A stretch of 64,000 nt of DNA. Origin: Dickeya fangzhongdai. GTDB taxonomy: Bacteria > Pseudomonadota > Gammaproteobacteria > Enterobacterales > Enterobacteriaceae. The stretch lies in NCBI RefSeq assembly GCF_002812485.1, contig NZ_CP025003.1:1116001-1180000 (forward strand), read 5' to 3'. Below are positions 18,223 to 27,615 of the stretch, piece by piece (position 1 is the first letter of the stretch; every line of letters starts with the position of its first letter). The position numbers and the translations under genes are program-made. The notes beneath the pieces were generated by a model that did not search any database, was not told the DNA's origin, and saw only the letters and a program-made list of their open reading frames with translations.

Positions 18223-21120
18223 ATGCGGAAATCTTGTATTTGGTTAAGCGCTTTATTGCTGTGTTTCTGGTTTCCGATCAGTCAGGCGGCGGATGGCTGG
18301 CAGCCGCTACCCGAGACGATAAGAAAGAGTGAGAATGACGTTCGACAGTATCAGGCGATACGGCTTGATAACGGTATGACGGTTCTGCTGGTGTCCGATA
18401 CGCAGGCCACCCGTTCGTTGGCGGCGCTGGCGATACCGGTCGGTTCGCTGGATAATCCCCCGCAACAGCCGGGTCTGGCCCACTATCTGGAACACATGCT
18501 GCTGATGGGGTCGACGCGTTACCCGCAGGCGGATGGGCTAGCCGAATTTCTGAAAATGCACGGCGGCAGCCATAATGCCAGCACGGCGTCTTATCGCACC
18601 GCTTTCTATCTCGAAGTGGAAAACGATGCGTTGCAGCCCGCCGTCGACCGGCTGGCCGATGCGATTGCCGAACCACTGCTCGATCCGGTCAACGCCGATC
18701 GTGAGCGCCACGCGGTAAATGCGGAGTTGACCATGGCCCGTGCTCGCGATGGCTTGCGCATGGAGCAGGTGGAAGCCGAAACCATTAACCCGGCGCATCC
18801 CGGCTCCCGCTTCGCCGGCGGCAACCTGGAAACCCTCAGTGATAAGCCCGGCAGTAAACTGCATGATGAACTGGTCAATTTCTACCAGCGCTACTACTCC
18901 GCCAACCTGATGAAAGGCGTGATTTACGGCAAGTTGCCGTTGCCGGATCTGGCTGCCATCGCCGCCTCGACCTTCGGGCGGATAGCCAATCGTCAGGCCA
19001 GCGTACCGCCGATTGCCGCCCCTGTGGTGACTGATGAACAGCGCGGGTTATTCATTCATTATGTCCCGGCGCAACCCCGCAAGCAGTTGAAGATTGAATT
19101 TCGGATCGATAACAACAGCCCGGCGTTTCGCAGCAAAACGGATACCTACATCAGCTACCTGATCGGCAATCGCAGCCAGAACACGCTTTCTGACTGGCTG
19201 CAAAAACAAGGTCTGGCCGAGTCGGTACGCGCCAGTTCTGATCCCATGTCCGAGCGCGACAGCGGCGTCTTCAATATCAGCGTTGATTTGACCGACAAAG
19301 GACTGGCACAGCAGGATAACGTGATCGCCGGGGTGTTCAGCTATCTGGAAAAACTGCGTAAGGAAGGGATTCAGCCGCGTTACTTCGATGAGATATCACG
19401 GGTGCTGGGTATTGATTTCCGCTACCCCTCTCTTACCCGCGATATGAGCTATGTGGAGTGGCTGGCGGATACCATGCTGCGGCTACCGGTGGAATATACC
19501 CTTGAAGGACCTTATCTGGCGGATCGGTTCGATCCTGAGGCGATCAAGGCGCGGCTGTCGGCCATGACGCCGCAAAACGCGCGTATCTGGGTAATAAGCC
19601 CGGAGCAGCCCCACAATAAAGAGGCGTATTTTGTTGGCGCGCCTTATCAGGTAGACAAGATTGGCGACGAGCGGATGGCGCTGTGGCAGAAGACGGCACA
19701 GTCGCTGGCGCTCAGTCTGCCGACGCCCAACCCTTACATCCCGGATAGTTTTTCGCTGATTGCCGCGGATGCCGCCATCACGCATCCGAAGAAAGTGGTC
19801 GACCAGCCGGGGCTGCGCGTGTTTTACATGCCGAGCCGCCATTTCGCCAGCGAACCCAAAGCCGATATCACGCTGATGCTGCGTAACCGGATGGCGAGCG
19901 ATTCCGCCCGTCATCAGGTGCTGTTCGCCCTGAATGATTATCTGGCCGGCGTGGCGCTGGATGCGCTCAGCTACCAGGCATCGGTGGGCGGCATCAGTTT
20001 CTCCACCGGCAGCAATGACGGGCTGATGATGACGGCCAGCGGCTACACCCAACATCTGCCGGAGCTATTGCTGACGCTGGTGGAACAATACGCCAGCTTC
20101 AGCTCGACGGAAGAACAGCTGGAACAGGCAAAATCCTGGTACGCCGAGCAGTTGGATGCAGCCGAGAAGGCCAAAGCGTACGAGCAGGCGATGTTCCCGA
20201 TTAAGGGGTTGTCGAGCGTGCCTTATAGCGAACGAAGCGAGCGGCGCAACTTGATGAAGGATATTACGCTGCAGGAGCTGATGGAATACCGCAAGGCCTT
20301 ACTGCATCAGGCTGCGCCGGAAATGCTGGTGGTCGGCAATCTGGAACAGGACAAGGTGGTTAGCTTGTCGCACAGCCTGCGTGAACGTCTTGGCTGCGGC
20401 GGCACCGAATGGTGGCGCGGACAATCCGTCAGCATCAGCCAGCCACAGCGAGCCACGCTGCAACGCAGCGCGACCAGCACCGATTCGGCGCTGGCGGCGG
20501 TATATATTCCGACAGGGTATGACGAAGTACAGAGCGCGGCTTACAGTAAGCTGCTGGGTCAGATCATTCATCCCTGGTTCTTTAATCAGTTGCGTACTGA
20601 CGAACAGCTGGGCTATGCCGTGTTCGCCACCCCGATCTCTGTCGATCGCCAGTGGGGGATTGGTTTCCTGCTGCAAAGCAACAGCCAGCAGCCTGCCTAC
20701 CTCTATCAACGTTATCAGGACTTTTTTGGCAAGGCGGAGCAGCGCCTGAGCGCCATGAACGCAGAGACGTTTGCCCAGAATAAGCAGGGGTTGATCAATG
20801 CGCTCAGTCAGCCGCCTCAGACGCTGGATGAAGAGGCGGCCCGCCTGCGCGGCGATCTGGAACGGGAGAATTTTGCCTTCGATACCCGCCAGCAGTTGAT
20901 TGGACAACTGGCGTCTATTTCGTCGGCGCAGTTAACCGACTTTTTCCGGCAGGCGCTGCATCCACAGGGGCTGGCGATTCTATCCCAGATTTCCGGCAGT
21001 GCGAGTGGGCAGGCTGACTATGCCCGGCCGTCGGAATGGCAATCCTATGCATCGACTTCCGCACTGCAACGAACGCTGACGTTGAAACCGGTGGAACAAA
21101 AACAGACGGAAACCCAGTAA
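18223..21120 (+). CDS. ptrA: Protease III (pitrilysin) PtrA
   Basis: PtrA is a periplasmic M16 zinc metallopeptidase that degrades small polypeptides. The 965-residue product begins with a signal peptide (MRKSCIWLSALLLCF... SQAADGW). The inverted zinc motif HxxEH is HYLEHM at about residue 90, with the distal Glu in AVNAELTMA. Homology is continuous to the C-terminus (NQLRTDEQLGYAVF). ATG 18223 has GGAG 6 nt upstream; ATG 18217 is in frame but closer to the site. In E. coli the gene lies between recC and recB; both neighbours are missing here. Confidence 0.96.
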   Translation: MRKSCIWLSALLLCFWFPISQAADGWQPLPETIRKSENDVRQYQAIRLDNGMTVLLVSDTQATRSLAALAIPVGSLDNPPQQPGLAHYLEHMLLMGSTRYPQADGLAEFLKMHGGSHNASTASYRTAFYLEVENDALQPAVDRLADAIAEPLLDPVNADRERHAVNAELTMARARDGLRMEQVEAETINPAHPGSRFAGGNLETLSDKPGSKLHDELVNFYQRYYSANLMKGVIYGKLPLPDLAAIAASTFGRIANRQASVPPIAAPVVTDEQRGLFIHYVPAQPRKQLKIEFRIDNNSPAFRSKTDTYISYLIGNRSQNTLSDWLQKQGLAESVRASSDPMSERDSGVFNISVDLTDKGLAQQDNVIAGVFSYLEKLRKEGIQPRYFDEISRVLGIDFRYPSLTRDMSYVEWLADTMLRLPVEYTLEGPYLADRFDPEAIKARLSAMTPQNARIWVISPEQPHNKEAYFVGAPYQVDKIGDERMALWQKTAQSLALSLPTPNPYIPDSFSLIAADAAITHPKKVVDQPGLRVFYMPSRHFASEPKADITLMLRNRMASDSARHQVLFALNDYLAGVALDALSYQASVGGISFSTGSNDGLMMTASGYTQHLPELLLTLVEQYASFSSTEEQLEQAKSWYAEQLDAAEKAKAYEQAMFPIKGLSSVPYSERSERRNLMKDITLQELMEYRKALLHQAAPEMLVVGNLEQDKVVSLSHSLRERLGCGGTEWWRGQSVSISQPQRATLQRSATSTDSALAAVYIPTGYDEVQSAAYSKLLGQIIHPWFFNQLRTDEQLGYAVFATPISVDRQWGIGFLLQSNSQQPAYLYQRYQDFFGKAEQRLSAMNAETFAQNKQGLINALSQPPQTLDEEAARLRGDLERENFAFDTRQQLIGQLASISSAQLTDFFRQALHPQGLAILSQISGSASGQADYARPSEWQSYASTSALQRTLTLKPVEQKQTETQ

Positions 21121-21208
21121 GGCGCCGGACAGTAGGTGCTGCTGAAAGTATGAATGCCTGCGCCAGGAGAAATGGCTGGCACAAGGAAAAGCAGGGAAAC
21201 CGAGCGGG

Positions 21209-21235
21209 TAACGCGTGGCGATGAACCACGCGTTA
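21209..21235. terminator. Bidirectional terminator between ptrA and argA
   Basis: TAACGCGTGG (21209-21218) and CCACGCGTTA (21226-21235) form a 10-bp stem around CGATGAA. It lies between two convergent genes, just beyond the argA stop. Confidence 0.7.
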
Positions 21236-21241
21236 TTTGCC

Positions 21242-22567
21242 TTACAGGTCGATGACCAGAATCTTGGAGCGACGCTGGTAGTTGTAAAGCTCCTGCTTGC
21301 GTTTCGGTAATACGGCGACTTCCGCCGGCTGGAAACCGCGTTCCTGGAACCAGTGGATGCTGTGGGTGGTCAGCACAAACAGGCGTTTGAGCCCCTGCTG
21401 GCGAGCCTGTACGGCGATATGGTGCAGTAACTGATCGCCACGCGACGAGTTGCGGTATTCCGGGTGCACCGCCACGCAGGCCATTTCACCGATGCTCTCC
21501 TCCGGAAACGGATAGAGCGCGGCGCAGGCGATAGTCAGATTATCGCGGACCACCACGGTGAATTTGTCGATCTCCATTTCCAGTTGTTCGCGCGAACGGC
21601 GCACCAGAATGCCTTGCTGCTCCAGCGGGCGAATCAGCTCCAGAATACCGCCGATGTCATTGATGGTCGCCCGGCGGATTTGCTCGGCGCTTTCCATCAC
21701 GATCTGGGTGCCGATGCCGTCACGGGAGAACAGTTCCTGCAACAGCGCACCATCTTCCTGATAGCTGATCAGGTGGCTGCGGCGTACTCCGCTGCGGCAG
21801 GCTTTCACCGCACCGCGCAGGAAACGCACAATCTCGGAGTTATAGTCACCGGCTTCCTCCAGTGACTGAATACGCTGCTGGGCTTCGTCTGGCAACAGTT
21901 CGGACACAATGCTGCCTTCGATATTGGTCACGCCCTGGGAGGCGCAGAAACCGATCATCTTTTCGGCCCTGAGTTTGATAGCCAGCTGGGTGGCGACTTC
22001 TTCCGACGTCAGATTGAAACTTTCGCCGGTGACGGAAACCGCCACCGGGCCCAACAGCACGATGGCGCCGCTGTCCAACTGACGATGCAGCGCTTCTTCG
22101 TCAATGCGGCGAATGCGCCCGCTGTGGCAGTAGTCGACGCCATCATCCACGCCCAACGGCTGGGCGATGATAAAGTTGCCGCTGACCACGTTAATGTGCG
22201 CGCCCTGTAGCGGCGTGTTCAACAGGCTCATCGACAGCCGGGCGGTGATGTCCAGTTGCAGCATGCCTGCTGCCTGTTTCACCAGTTCCAGCGTGGTGCT
22301 GTCCGTTACGCGGGTATGTTTGTGGTAGCGAGGCTCGTAGTGATGGGCCATCAGGTTCGCATCGATCTGGGGGCGTGCGCCGTAAACCACCACCAGCTTG
22401 ATGCCCAGACTGTGCAACAGCCCGATATCATTGACGATTTTGGCAAAATTTTCATGTTCGATAGCTTCGCCGCCGAGCATGATGACAAATGTTTTACCAC
22501 GATGTGCGTTGATGTAAGGAACTGAGTGGCGGAAGCCTTGAACCAGTTCTGTACTACGTTCCTTCAC
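21242..22567 (-). CDS. argA: N-acetylglutamate synthase ArgA
   Basis: ArgA catalyses the first committed step of arginine synthesis and is feedback-inhibited by arginine. The 441-residue product starts at GTG 22567 ([20 protein letters not shown]), with GAGGG upstream. The N-terminal amino-acid-kinase-like domain (about 1-290) carries [20 protein letters not shown]; the C-terminal GNAT domain has [19 protein letters not shown]. Tandem ARG boxes lie immediately upstream, so ArgR repression is expected. It is divergent from amiC. Confidence 0.96.
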   Translation of the reverse strand: MKERSTELVQGFRHSVPYINAHRGKTFVIMLGGEAIEHENFAKIVNDIGLLHSLGIKLVVVYGARPQIDANLMAHHYEPRYHKHTRVTDSTTLELVKQAAGMLQLDITARLSMSLLNTPLQGAHINVVSGNFIIAQPLGVDDGVDYCHSGRIRRIDEEALHRQLDSGAIVLLGPVAVSVTGESFNLTSEEVATQLAIKLRAEKMIGFCASQGVTNIEGSIVSELLPDEAQQRIQSLEEAGDYNSEIVRFLRGAVKACRSGVRRSHLISYQEDGALLQELFSRDGIGTQIVMESAEQIRRATINDIGGILELIRPLEQQGILVRRSREQLEMEIDKFTVVVRDNLTIACAALYPFPEESIGEMACVAVHPEYRNSSRGDQLLHHIAVQARQQGLKRLFVLTTHSIHWFQERGFQPAEVAVLPKRKQELYNYQRRSKILVIDL

Positions 22568-22578
22568 TGCGAGCCCTC

Positions 22579-22617
22579 TTTGAATTTTTATTCGATATTT
22601 TCGTATTTTTATTCTTC
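22579..22617 (-). promoter_or_regulatory. Tandem ARG boxes (ArgR operator) of argA
   Basis: TTTGAATTTTTATTCGAT (22579-22596) closely fits the ARG box. A weaker second box, TTCGTATTTTTATTCTTC (22600-22617), follows after 3 bp. Paired 18-bp boxes with 3-bp spacing are the arrangement bound by hexameric ArgR. Confidence 0.75.
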
Positions 22618-22791
22618 GTAAACTAAAAGGCAAGCGATAACTTTTCGGTCTGGCCCGATAGTTCAGCGAAGTCTGCTTATCACAGTAAAAAACATAAAAA
22701 TGATTTTTGCATGACAGTCTGATGCGTATTGGTTAAAGTTTTTGACGTTTTTATCAATCTGCCTGATTTCTTTAGCCATTACCGGAGTTGC

Positions 22792-24030
22792 ATGTCTGAT
22801 CCGAAGCACCATCTGACCCGTCGTCATTTATTACAGGGCGCCGCCGCCACCTGGTTACTGAGTATCAGCGGCATCGGGCTGGCCGCCGCCTCGCAGGTGA
22901 TTGCCGTGCGGGTGTGGCCTTCTTCCGCCTATAGCCGTGTGACGCTGGAGTCCAGCCAGCCGCTTAAGTATCGCCAGTTTATGCTGGAAAATCCCGATCG
23001 TCTGGTGGTGGATATTGAAAATGCCTCGTTGAATAGCGTGCTGAAAAATGCCGGTCGGCAATTCGAACGGCCGGATCCTTTCATCAAAACGGCGCGCGCC
23101 GGGCAGTTCGACAAGAATACCGTGCGTCTGGTGCTGGAATTAAGGCAGAAGGTCAATCCTAAACTGTTTACGTTGGCGCCGGTCGCCGGCTTCCGGAACC
23201 GTCTGGTGATGGATTTGTATCCCGCCGCCGGTCGTTACGACGACGCTGATGACCCGTTGCTGGCGTTGCTGGAAGATTACAATAAAGGCGATCTGGAACG
23301 GACGCTGCCGCCGGAAAAGCCCAAAGACGGCAAGGCGGGGCGCGAAAGGCCGCTGGTTATCATGCTTGATCCGGGGCACGGCGGAGAAGACCCTGGCGCC
23401 ATCGGCAAAAACCGGACCCGCGAAAAAGACGTGGTGCTGCAAATTGCCCGACGCCTGAAAGCGCTGATCGAGCGTGAGCACAACATGAAGGTCTACATGA
23501 CCCGCAATGAGGATGTGTTCATTCCGCTCAAAGTGCGGGTGGCTAAAGCGCGCAAACAGCGCGCCGACCTGTTTGTCTCCATCCATGCCGATGCTTTCAC
23601 CAGCCGGGCCGCCCGCGGTTCCTCAGTGTTTGCGTTGTCAAAAAAAGGCGCGACCAGTTCAGCGGCGCGTTATCTGGCGCAAACCCAGAACGAATCGGAT
23701 TTGATTGGCGGCGTCAGCCTGAGCGGCGACCGCTATCTGGACAGCACCATGTTTGACATGGTGCAAACCGTGACCATCAACGACAGCCTGAAATTCGGCA
23801 AAGAAATTCTGCATCGGCTGGGAAAGGTCAATCACCTGCACAAAAACAGCGTCGATCAGGCCGGGTTTGCGGTGCTGAAGGCGCCGGATATTCCGTCGGT
23901 ACTGGTGGAAACGGCGTTTATCAGCAATCTGGAAGAGGAGCGCAAGCTGCGCACCAGTCGTTTTCAGCAGCAGGTGGCGCAATCGATTCTGGAAGGGATC
24001 AAAGCCTATTTTGCGGCTCAGGTGCGATAA
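22792..24030 (+). CDS. amiC: N-acetylmuramoyl-L-alanine amidase AmiC
   Basis: AmiC splits septal peptidoglycan during cell separation. The 412-residue product starts with a Tat signal: the twin arginine in [16 protein letters not shown]. An AMIN septal-targeting domain follows (about 35-140), then the Amidase_3 zinc domain with [25 protein letters not shown] and the catalytic Glu in [12 protein letters not shown] 22792 has CCGGAG upstream. The gene diverges from argA and precedes the initiator tRNA genes. Confidence 0.96.
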   Translation: MSDPKHHLTRRHLLQGAAATWLLSISGIGLAAASQVIAVRVWPSSAYSRVTLESSQPLKYRQFMLENPDRLVVDIENASLNSVLKNAGRQFERPDPFIKTARAGQFDKNTVRLVLELRQKVNPKLFTLAPVAGFRNRLVMDLYPAAGRYDDADDPLLALLEDYNKGDLERTLPPEKPKDGKAGRERPLVIMLDPGHGGEDPGAIGKNRTREKDVVLQIARRLKALIEREHNMKVYMTRNEDVFIPLKVRVAKARKQRADLFVSIHADAFTSRAARGSSVFALSKKGATSSAARYLAQTQNESDLIGGVSLSGDRYLDSTMFDMVQTVTINDSLKFGKEILHRLGKVNHLHKNSVDQAGFAVLKAPDIPSVLVETAFISNLEEERKLRTSRFQQQVAQSILEGIKAYFAAQVR

Positions 24031-24079
24031 GCGCCGAAAGGCGTACTGTGCCGGAAAGAAATGCCTGAATTGCAGGCAT

Positions 24080-24104
24080 AAAAAAACACCCGTTCGGGTG
24101 TCTA
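24080..24104 (-). terminator. Terminator of the initiator tRNA operon
   Basis: On the minus strand ACACCC-GAAC-GGGTGT is followed by seven T, just downstream of the last tRNA. On the plus strand it may also stop amiC transcription. Confidence 0.8.
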
Positions 24105-24109
24105 TTTAT

Positions 24110-24186
<77 letters not shown>

Positions 24187-24225
24187 TCCGTCTTCTTTCT
24201 TCTGATATGATGCTGGTACATTAAT

Positions 24226-24302
<77 letters not shown>

Positions 24303-24315
24303 TCCGTGGATGCGC

Positions 24316-24343
24316 ACTATACTCCGCGTTCGCTTCGATGCAA
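24316..24343 (-). promoter_or_regulatory. Promoter of the initiator tRNA operon
   Basis: On the minus strand TTGCAT (24338-24343) and TATAGT (24316-24321) are separated by 16 bp. A GC-rich discriminator (GCGC) follows, typical of stable-RNA promoters under stringent control. Confidence 0.7.
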
Positions 24344-24512
24344 CCTCTTTTTGCAAATAGTTTACGCTTTTGCCGACGGGTGATGGAAATGTCGGCATTA
24401 CGTTGCTTTTTTAGACTGCCGAGTGTCGTTTTGATGCGATGCGTTTTATTCTCACCGCCTGTTTGTTATCGTTCTGCGTGGTTTCACACTCAAGCAAGAA
24501 GAGAGCACGGAA

Positions 24513-25664
24513 ATGAAAGGATGGTGGGGGAAGTACGTGTTGACCGGGGTCGTCATCGCCATACTGGCCGGTTGTCAGACCCGACCCAGCGATCGTGGTC
24601 AGCAATATAAAGATGGCCGTCTCGATCAGCCGCTGGAATGGGTCAACGCGCCGAACGCTAACGGCAAGCCGGTAAACACGGTCGATTTTTCCCAACAGAT
24701 CAGCCAGATTCAGGCATCCTCTCCCGGACTCTACTCCCGCAACAGCGATATTTTTCAGGCCATCCAGAACTGGATTCAGGCTGGCGGCGATACCCGCCAA
24801 CTGACGCAGTTCGGCCTCGGCGCCTGGCAGATGGAAGGCGTCGACAGCTTTGGCAACGTGCAGTTTACCGGCTACTACACCCCGGTGGTGCAGGCGCGCC
24901 ACTACCGTCAGGGCGAGTTCCGTTTCCCACTGTACGCCATGCCTCGCGTACGCAAGAACGGCCGTCTGCCGGATCGCTCCGCCATTTATTCCGGCGCGCT
25001 GAGCAACGAACTGGCTATCGCCTGGACTAATTCGCTGATGGACAACTTCATGATGGAAGTGCAGGGCAGCGGTTATGTGGATTTCGGCGATGGCAGCCCG
25101 TTGACCTTTTTCGGTTATGCCGGCAAAAACGGTCATGCTTACCGCAGTATCGGCAAAGTGTTGATTGATCGCGGCGAGGTGCCCAGAGAAGAGATGTCGA
25201 TGCAGGCCATCCGACAGTGGGCCGACCGGCACACCGAAGCGGAAGTCCGGGAATTACTGGTGCAGAACCCCTCTTTCGTGTTCTTTAAACCAATGGCGTC
25301 GATGCCGGTGAAGGGCGCCAGCGCGGTGCCGTTGGTAGCTAAAGCGTCTGTGGCGTCTGACCGCTCGCTGATCCCGGCCGGCACCACGTTGCTGGCGGAA
25401 GTGCCGCTGCTGGATAATCAGGGCAAATTTACCGGCAAATATGAGATGCGTTTAATGGTCGCGCTGGATGTCGGCGGTGCGATAAAAGGGCAGCATTTCG
25501 ATATTTATCAGGGTATTGGGGCGGATGCCGGACACGCCGCCGGGTTCTACAATCATTACGGTCGGGTGTGGGTATTAAGAAACGCGCAGTCTTCTTCTGC
25601 CATGCCGTTGCTCAGCGCAGGCAACAGCACCGGGGCTGGTGGACTGGTCAGTAGTTCCAACTAA
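24513..25664 (+). CDS. mltA: Membrane-bound lytic murein transglycosylase A (MltA)
   Basis: MltA is an outer-membrane lipoprotein that cleaves peptidoglycan to 1,6-anhydromuropeptides. The 383-residue product has a lipobox LAGC with Cys21. The MltA domain contains FTGYYTPVVQARHYRQGEFRFP; the catalytic 3D region is at the C-terminus (ALDVGGAIKGQHFDIYQGIG, with its conserved Asp). It is slightly longer than E. coli MltA (365), owing to a Ser/Gly-rich tail. In E. coli tcdA comes next; here a four-gene minus-strand cluster intervenes. Confidence 0.95.
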   Translation: MKGWWGKYVLTGVVIAILAGCQTRPSDRGQQYKDGRLDQPLEWVNAPNANGKPVNTVDFSQQISQIQASSPGLYSRNSDIFQAIQNWIQAGGDTRQLTQFGLGAWQMEGVDSFGNVQFTGYYTPVVQARHYRQGEFRFPLYAMPRVRKNGRLPDRSAIYSGALSNELAIAWTNSLMDNFMMEVQGSGYVDFGDGSPLTFFGYAGKNGHAYRSIGKVLIDRGEVPREEMSMQAIRQWADRHTEAEVRELLVQNPSFVFFKPMASMPVKGASAVPLVAKASVASDRSLIPAGTTLLAEVPLLDNQGKFTGKYEMRLMVALDVGGAIKGQHFDIYQGIGADAGHAAGFYNHYGRVWVLRNAQSSSAMPLLSAGNSTGAGGLVSSSN

Positions 25665-25672
25665 TGATTTTC

Positions 25673-25706
25673 GTCCCGCCGTACTATTGCTGTATCGCGG
25701 CGGGAC
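25673..25706 (+). terminator. Hairpin downstream of mltA
   Basis: GTCCCGCCG (25673-25681) pairs with CGGCGGGAC (25698-25706) around a 16-nt loop, 9 nt after the mltA stop. A short pyrimidine tract (ATTCCTCTT) follows. Confidence 0.55.
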
Positions 25707-25723
25707 ATTCCTCTTCCGCAGGC

Positions 25724-26049
25724 CTACCGGTTGGTTGTATTTGCCGGGCGTATTCTCGCCATGTGAAAGACATCCGTGAAACGGCCATGACGGAAGGCGT
25801 AATCTTTGGACTCGCCTTCGACGACAAAGCCGAATTTTCTGTATAGCGCCAGCGCGGCGTCGTTATCGGTGTAAACGGTTAGCTCAATACGGTGGATGTT
25901 AAGCCAGTTGTCCGTCAGGTCGGTCAAGGCTGACAACAGGGCGCTGCCAACTCCCCGATGCTGATGCGTATCCTTGACGCCCATGCCAAAGGTTCCGGCA
26001 TGGCGGCGGCATCGCGTGCTTCGGTACGTCTGATAATGATATCGCTCAT
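25724..26049 (-). pseudogene. YhhY-like GNAT N-acetyltransferase, broken by internal deletion
   Basis: The N-terminal end reads MSDIIIRRTEARDAAAMP from ATG 26049. A different frame then carries the C-terminal half: GTFGMGVKDTHQHRGVGSAL, the acetyl-CoA loop and LTVYTDNDAALALYRKFGF, to a stop at 25724. Both pieces match the start and end of E. coli YhhY (AaaT), a 162-residue amino-acid acetyltransferase. Between them about 65 codons, including most of beta-strands 1-4, are missing, and the join is out of frame. The gene is therefore a remnant; the surviving half lacks a start of its own and is unlikely to be active. Confidence 0.75.
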
Positions 26050-26102
26050 TTTTTTCTCGTGCTGGGAACCGGAATAACAGCCTATCGCTTGTCGAGATAT
26101 TG

Positions 26103-26582
26103 TCAGTCGATAACTTTGACCATCGGGATACAGGCCAGCGAGAAGCCCCGCGGCGAGTGGTAGAGGCTGACTTCATCGCCTGAAAAGCCCAGCGAGCGGT
26201 AAAACGGCGCGGCGTTCAGGCTGGCGTCGAGCCGAATTTCCGCCAGACCTGCCGCGCGAGCCTGCGTTTCGAGATGTTGCATCATCCGTTTGCCCACCCC
26301 TTGCCCCATCGCCTCCGGGTCGACAAACACCGCGTCGATCATGCCGGTGTGGAGGTTGATCATACCCGTTGCTACGATCCGGCCGGCTCTCTCCGCCAGG
26401 TGAAAATGGTGGGTGACGGTGTTCTCGAAAGCCTCGCTGAGGGTGCCGCTGGCCCAGCGCTGCAGTTGCTCTGGCGCATAGTCATGGCGACAGCCGTGCA
26501 GGATGGCGCGGTTACGCAGGTCAAACGCCGTTTGCGCATCGTTTCGGCGGGCTTTACGCAGCGTGATCGCGGGAGGTTGCAT
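26103..26582 (-). CDS. GNAT-family acetyltransferase, substrate unknown
   Basis: The 159-residue product starts at ATG 26582, with AGGAG 7 nt before it. The GNAT fold is complete: motif A is DAVFVDPEAMGQGVGKRMMQ with the Q-x-x-G-x-G/A acetyl-CoA loop, and the C-terminal block is APFYRSLGFS. The ATG overlaps the stop of the upstream dehydrogenase gene (TGATG), so the two proteins are translationally coupled and may share a pathway. The substrate cannot be told from sequence. Confidence 0.85.
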   Translation of the reverse strand: MQPPAITLRKARRNDAQTAFDLRNRAILHGCRHDYAPEQLQRWASGTLSEAFENTVTHHFHLAERAGRIVATGMINLHTGMIDAVFVDPEAMGQGVGKRMMQHLETQARAAGLAEIRLDASLNAAPFYRSLGFSGDEVSLYHSPRGFSLACIPMVKVID

Positions 26583-27592
26583 CAATCGGCTCCTGTTGCG
26601 GCGTTTCGGCTGGGGGTAAAAAGCGCCGGGTCGTTGACCAGATTGGCCGGGCGCCCAGCGGCAAATGCCGCCACGTTCTCAAACGCGGTTTTAAAATAAA
26701 GCTCGTAGCTGTTGCGCTCGACATAGCCGATATGCGGCGTGGCCAGCACATTAGGCAGCGTCAGCAGCGGTTCGTTTGCCGGCGTTGCGGGTTCGTGGTC
26801 GAAGACATCCAGCGCGGCCTGTTTGCCGGGATGGGCGGACAGCTCGCGCCATAGCGCGCCCGGCTCCACCAGTTCGGCGCGGCTGCTGTTGACGAACAAC
26901 GAATCCGGTTTCATCAATGCCAGGTCCGGCTGCGTTACGCTATGACGGGTGGCGTCGTTCAAACGCAGATGCAGCGACAGCACGTCGGCGTCGGCAAAAA
27001 ACGCAGCCTTGCTGTCGGCGGCGGTAAAACCGTGCTGGCGCGCCAGTTCACGTGACGTCTCGCTGCCCCACACCAACACCGTCATGCCGAATGCCGCGCC
27101 GTATCGGGCGATACGCTGTCCGATTTTGCCGTATCCCCAGATGCCGAGCGTCAGGCCATGCAGCGTTCTTCCCAATCCCAACCTGCCGTTCTGTTGCCAG
27201 TGACCCTGAGCTAACTGGTCGCGGTAACAGGGCAGATGGCGCGAAGCCGCCATGATCAAACTCCAGCACAATTCGGCGGGCGCCACCGGCGAGCCGGTGC
27301 CTTCGGCCACCGCGACGCCATGCCGGGTACAGGCGTCAACGCTGAGGTGCTGGCTCACCTTGCCGGTCTGGCTGATTAACTTCAGGTTCGGCAGTTGAGC
27401 CAGCAATTCATCGGTAATACGGGTACGTTCACGAATCAGCACCAGCGCTTGGGCATCTTGCAACTGTGCCGCCAGTTGGGCGGTATCGGTATAGGTCTGA
27501 TTCAGAATCCGTACCCGATGGCCGTTCAGTAGTGAAAAGCAGTTCAGCTGTCTGACGATATCCTGATAGTCATCCAATATGGCGATGTTCAT
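26582..27592 (-). CDS. D-isomer-specific 2-hydroxyacid dehydrogenase family protein
   Basis: The 336-residue product has the NAD-binding motif LGIWGYGKIGQRIARYGAAFGM (GxGxxG) at about 150. The catalytic triad is Arg in NSSRAELVE, Glu in DVFDHEPATP and His in ATPHIGYVERN. Such enzymes interconvert 2-keto acids and D-2-hydroxy acids; the specificity here is unknown. It has no counterpart in the E. coli mltA-tcdA interval, so it belongs to a lineage-specific insertion. It is the first gene of a coupled pair with the following acetyltransferase. Confidence 0.88.
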   Translation of the reverse strand: MNIAILDDYQDIVRQLNCFSLLNGHRVRILNQTYTDTAQLAAQLQDAQALVLIRERTRITDELLAQLPNLKLISQTGKVSQHLSVDACTRHGVAVAEGTGSPVAPAELCWSLIMAASRHLPCYRDQLAQGHWQQNGRLGLGRTLHGLTLGIWGYGKIGQRIARYGAAFGMTVLVWGSETSRELARQHGFTAADSKAAFFADADVLSLHLRLNDATRHSVTQPDLALMKPDSLFVNSSRAELVEPGALWRELSAHPGKQAALDVFDHEPATPANEPLLTLPNVLATPHIGYVERNSYELYFKTAFENVAAFAAGRPANLVNDPALFTPSRNAATGAD

Positions 27593-27615
27593 GCAGGGGC
27601 TCCTTGTCTGTTTTT

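Noticed and set aside
24303..24512. Possible integration site next to tRNA genes.
   Set aside because: No integrase, no repeated tRNA 3' end, and the flanking genes are in ancestral order.
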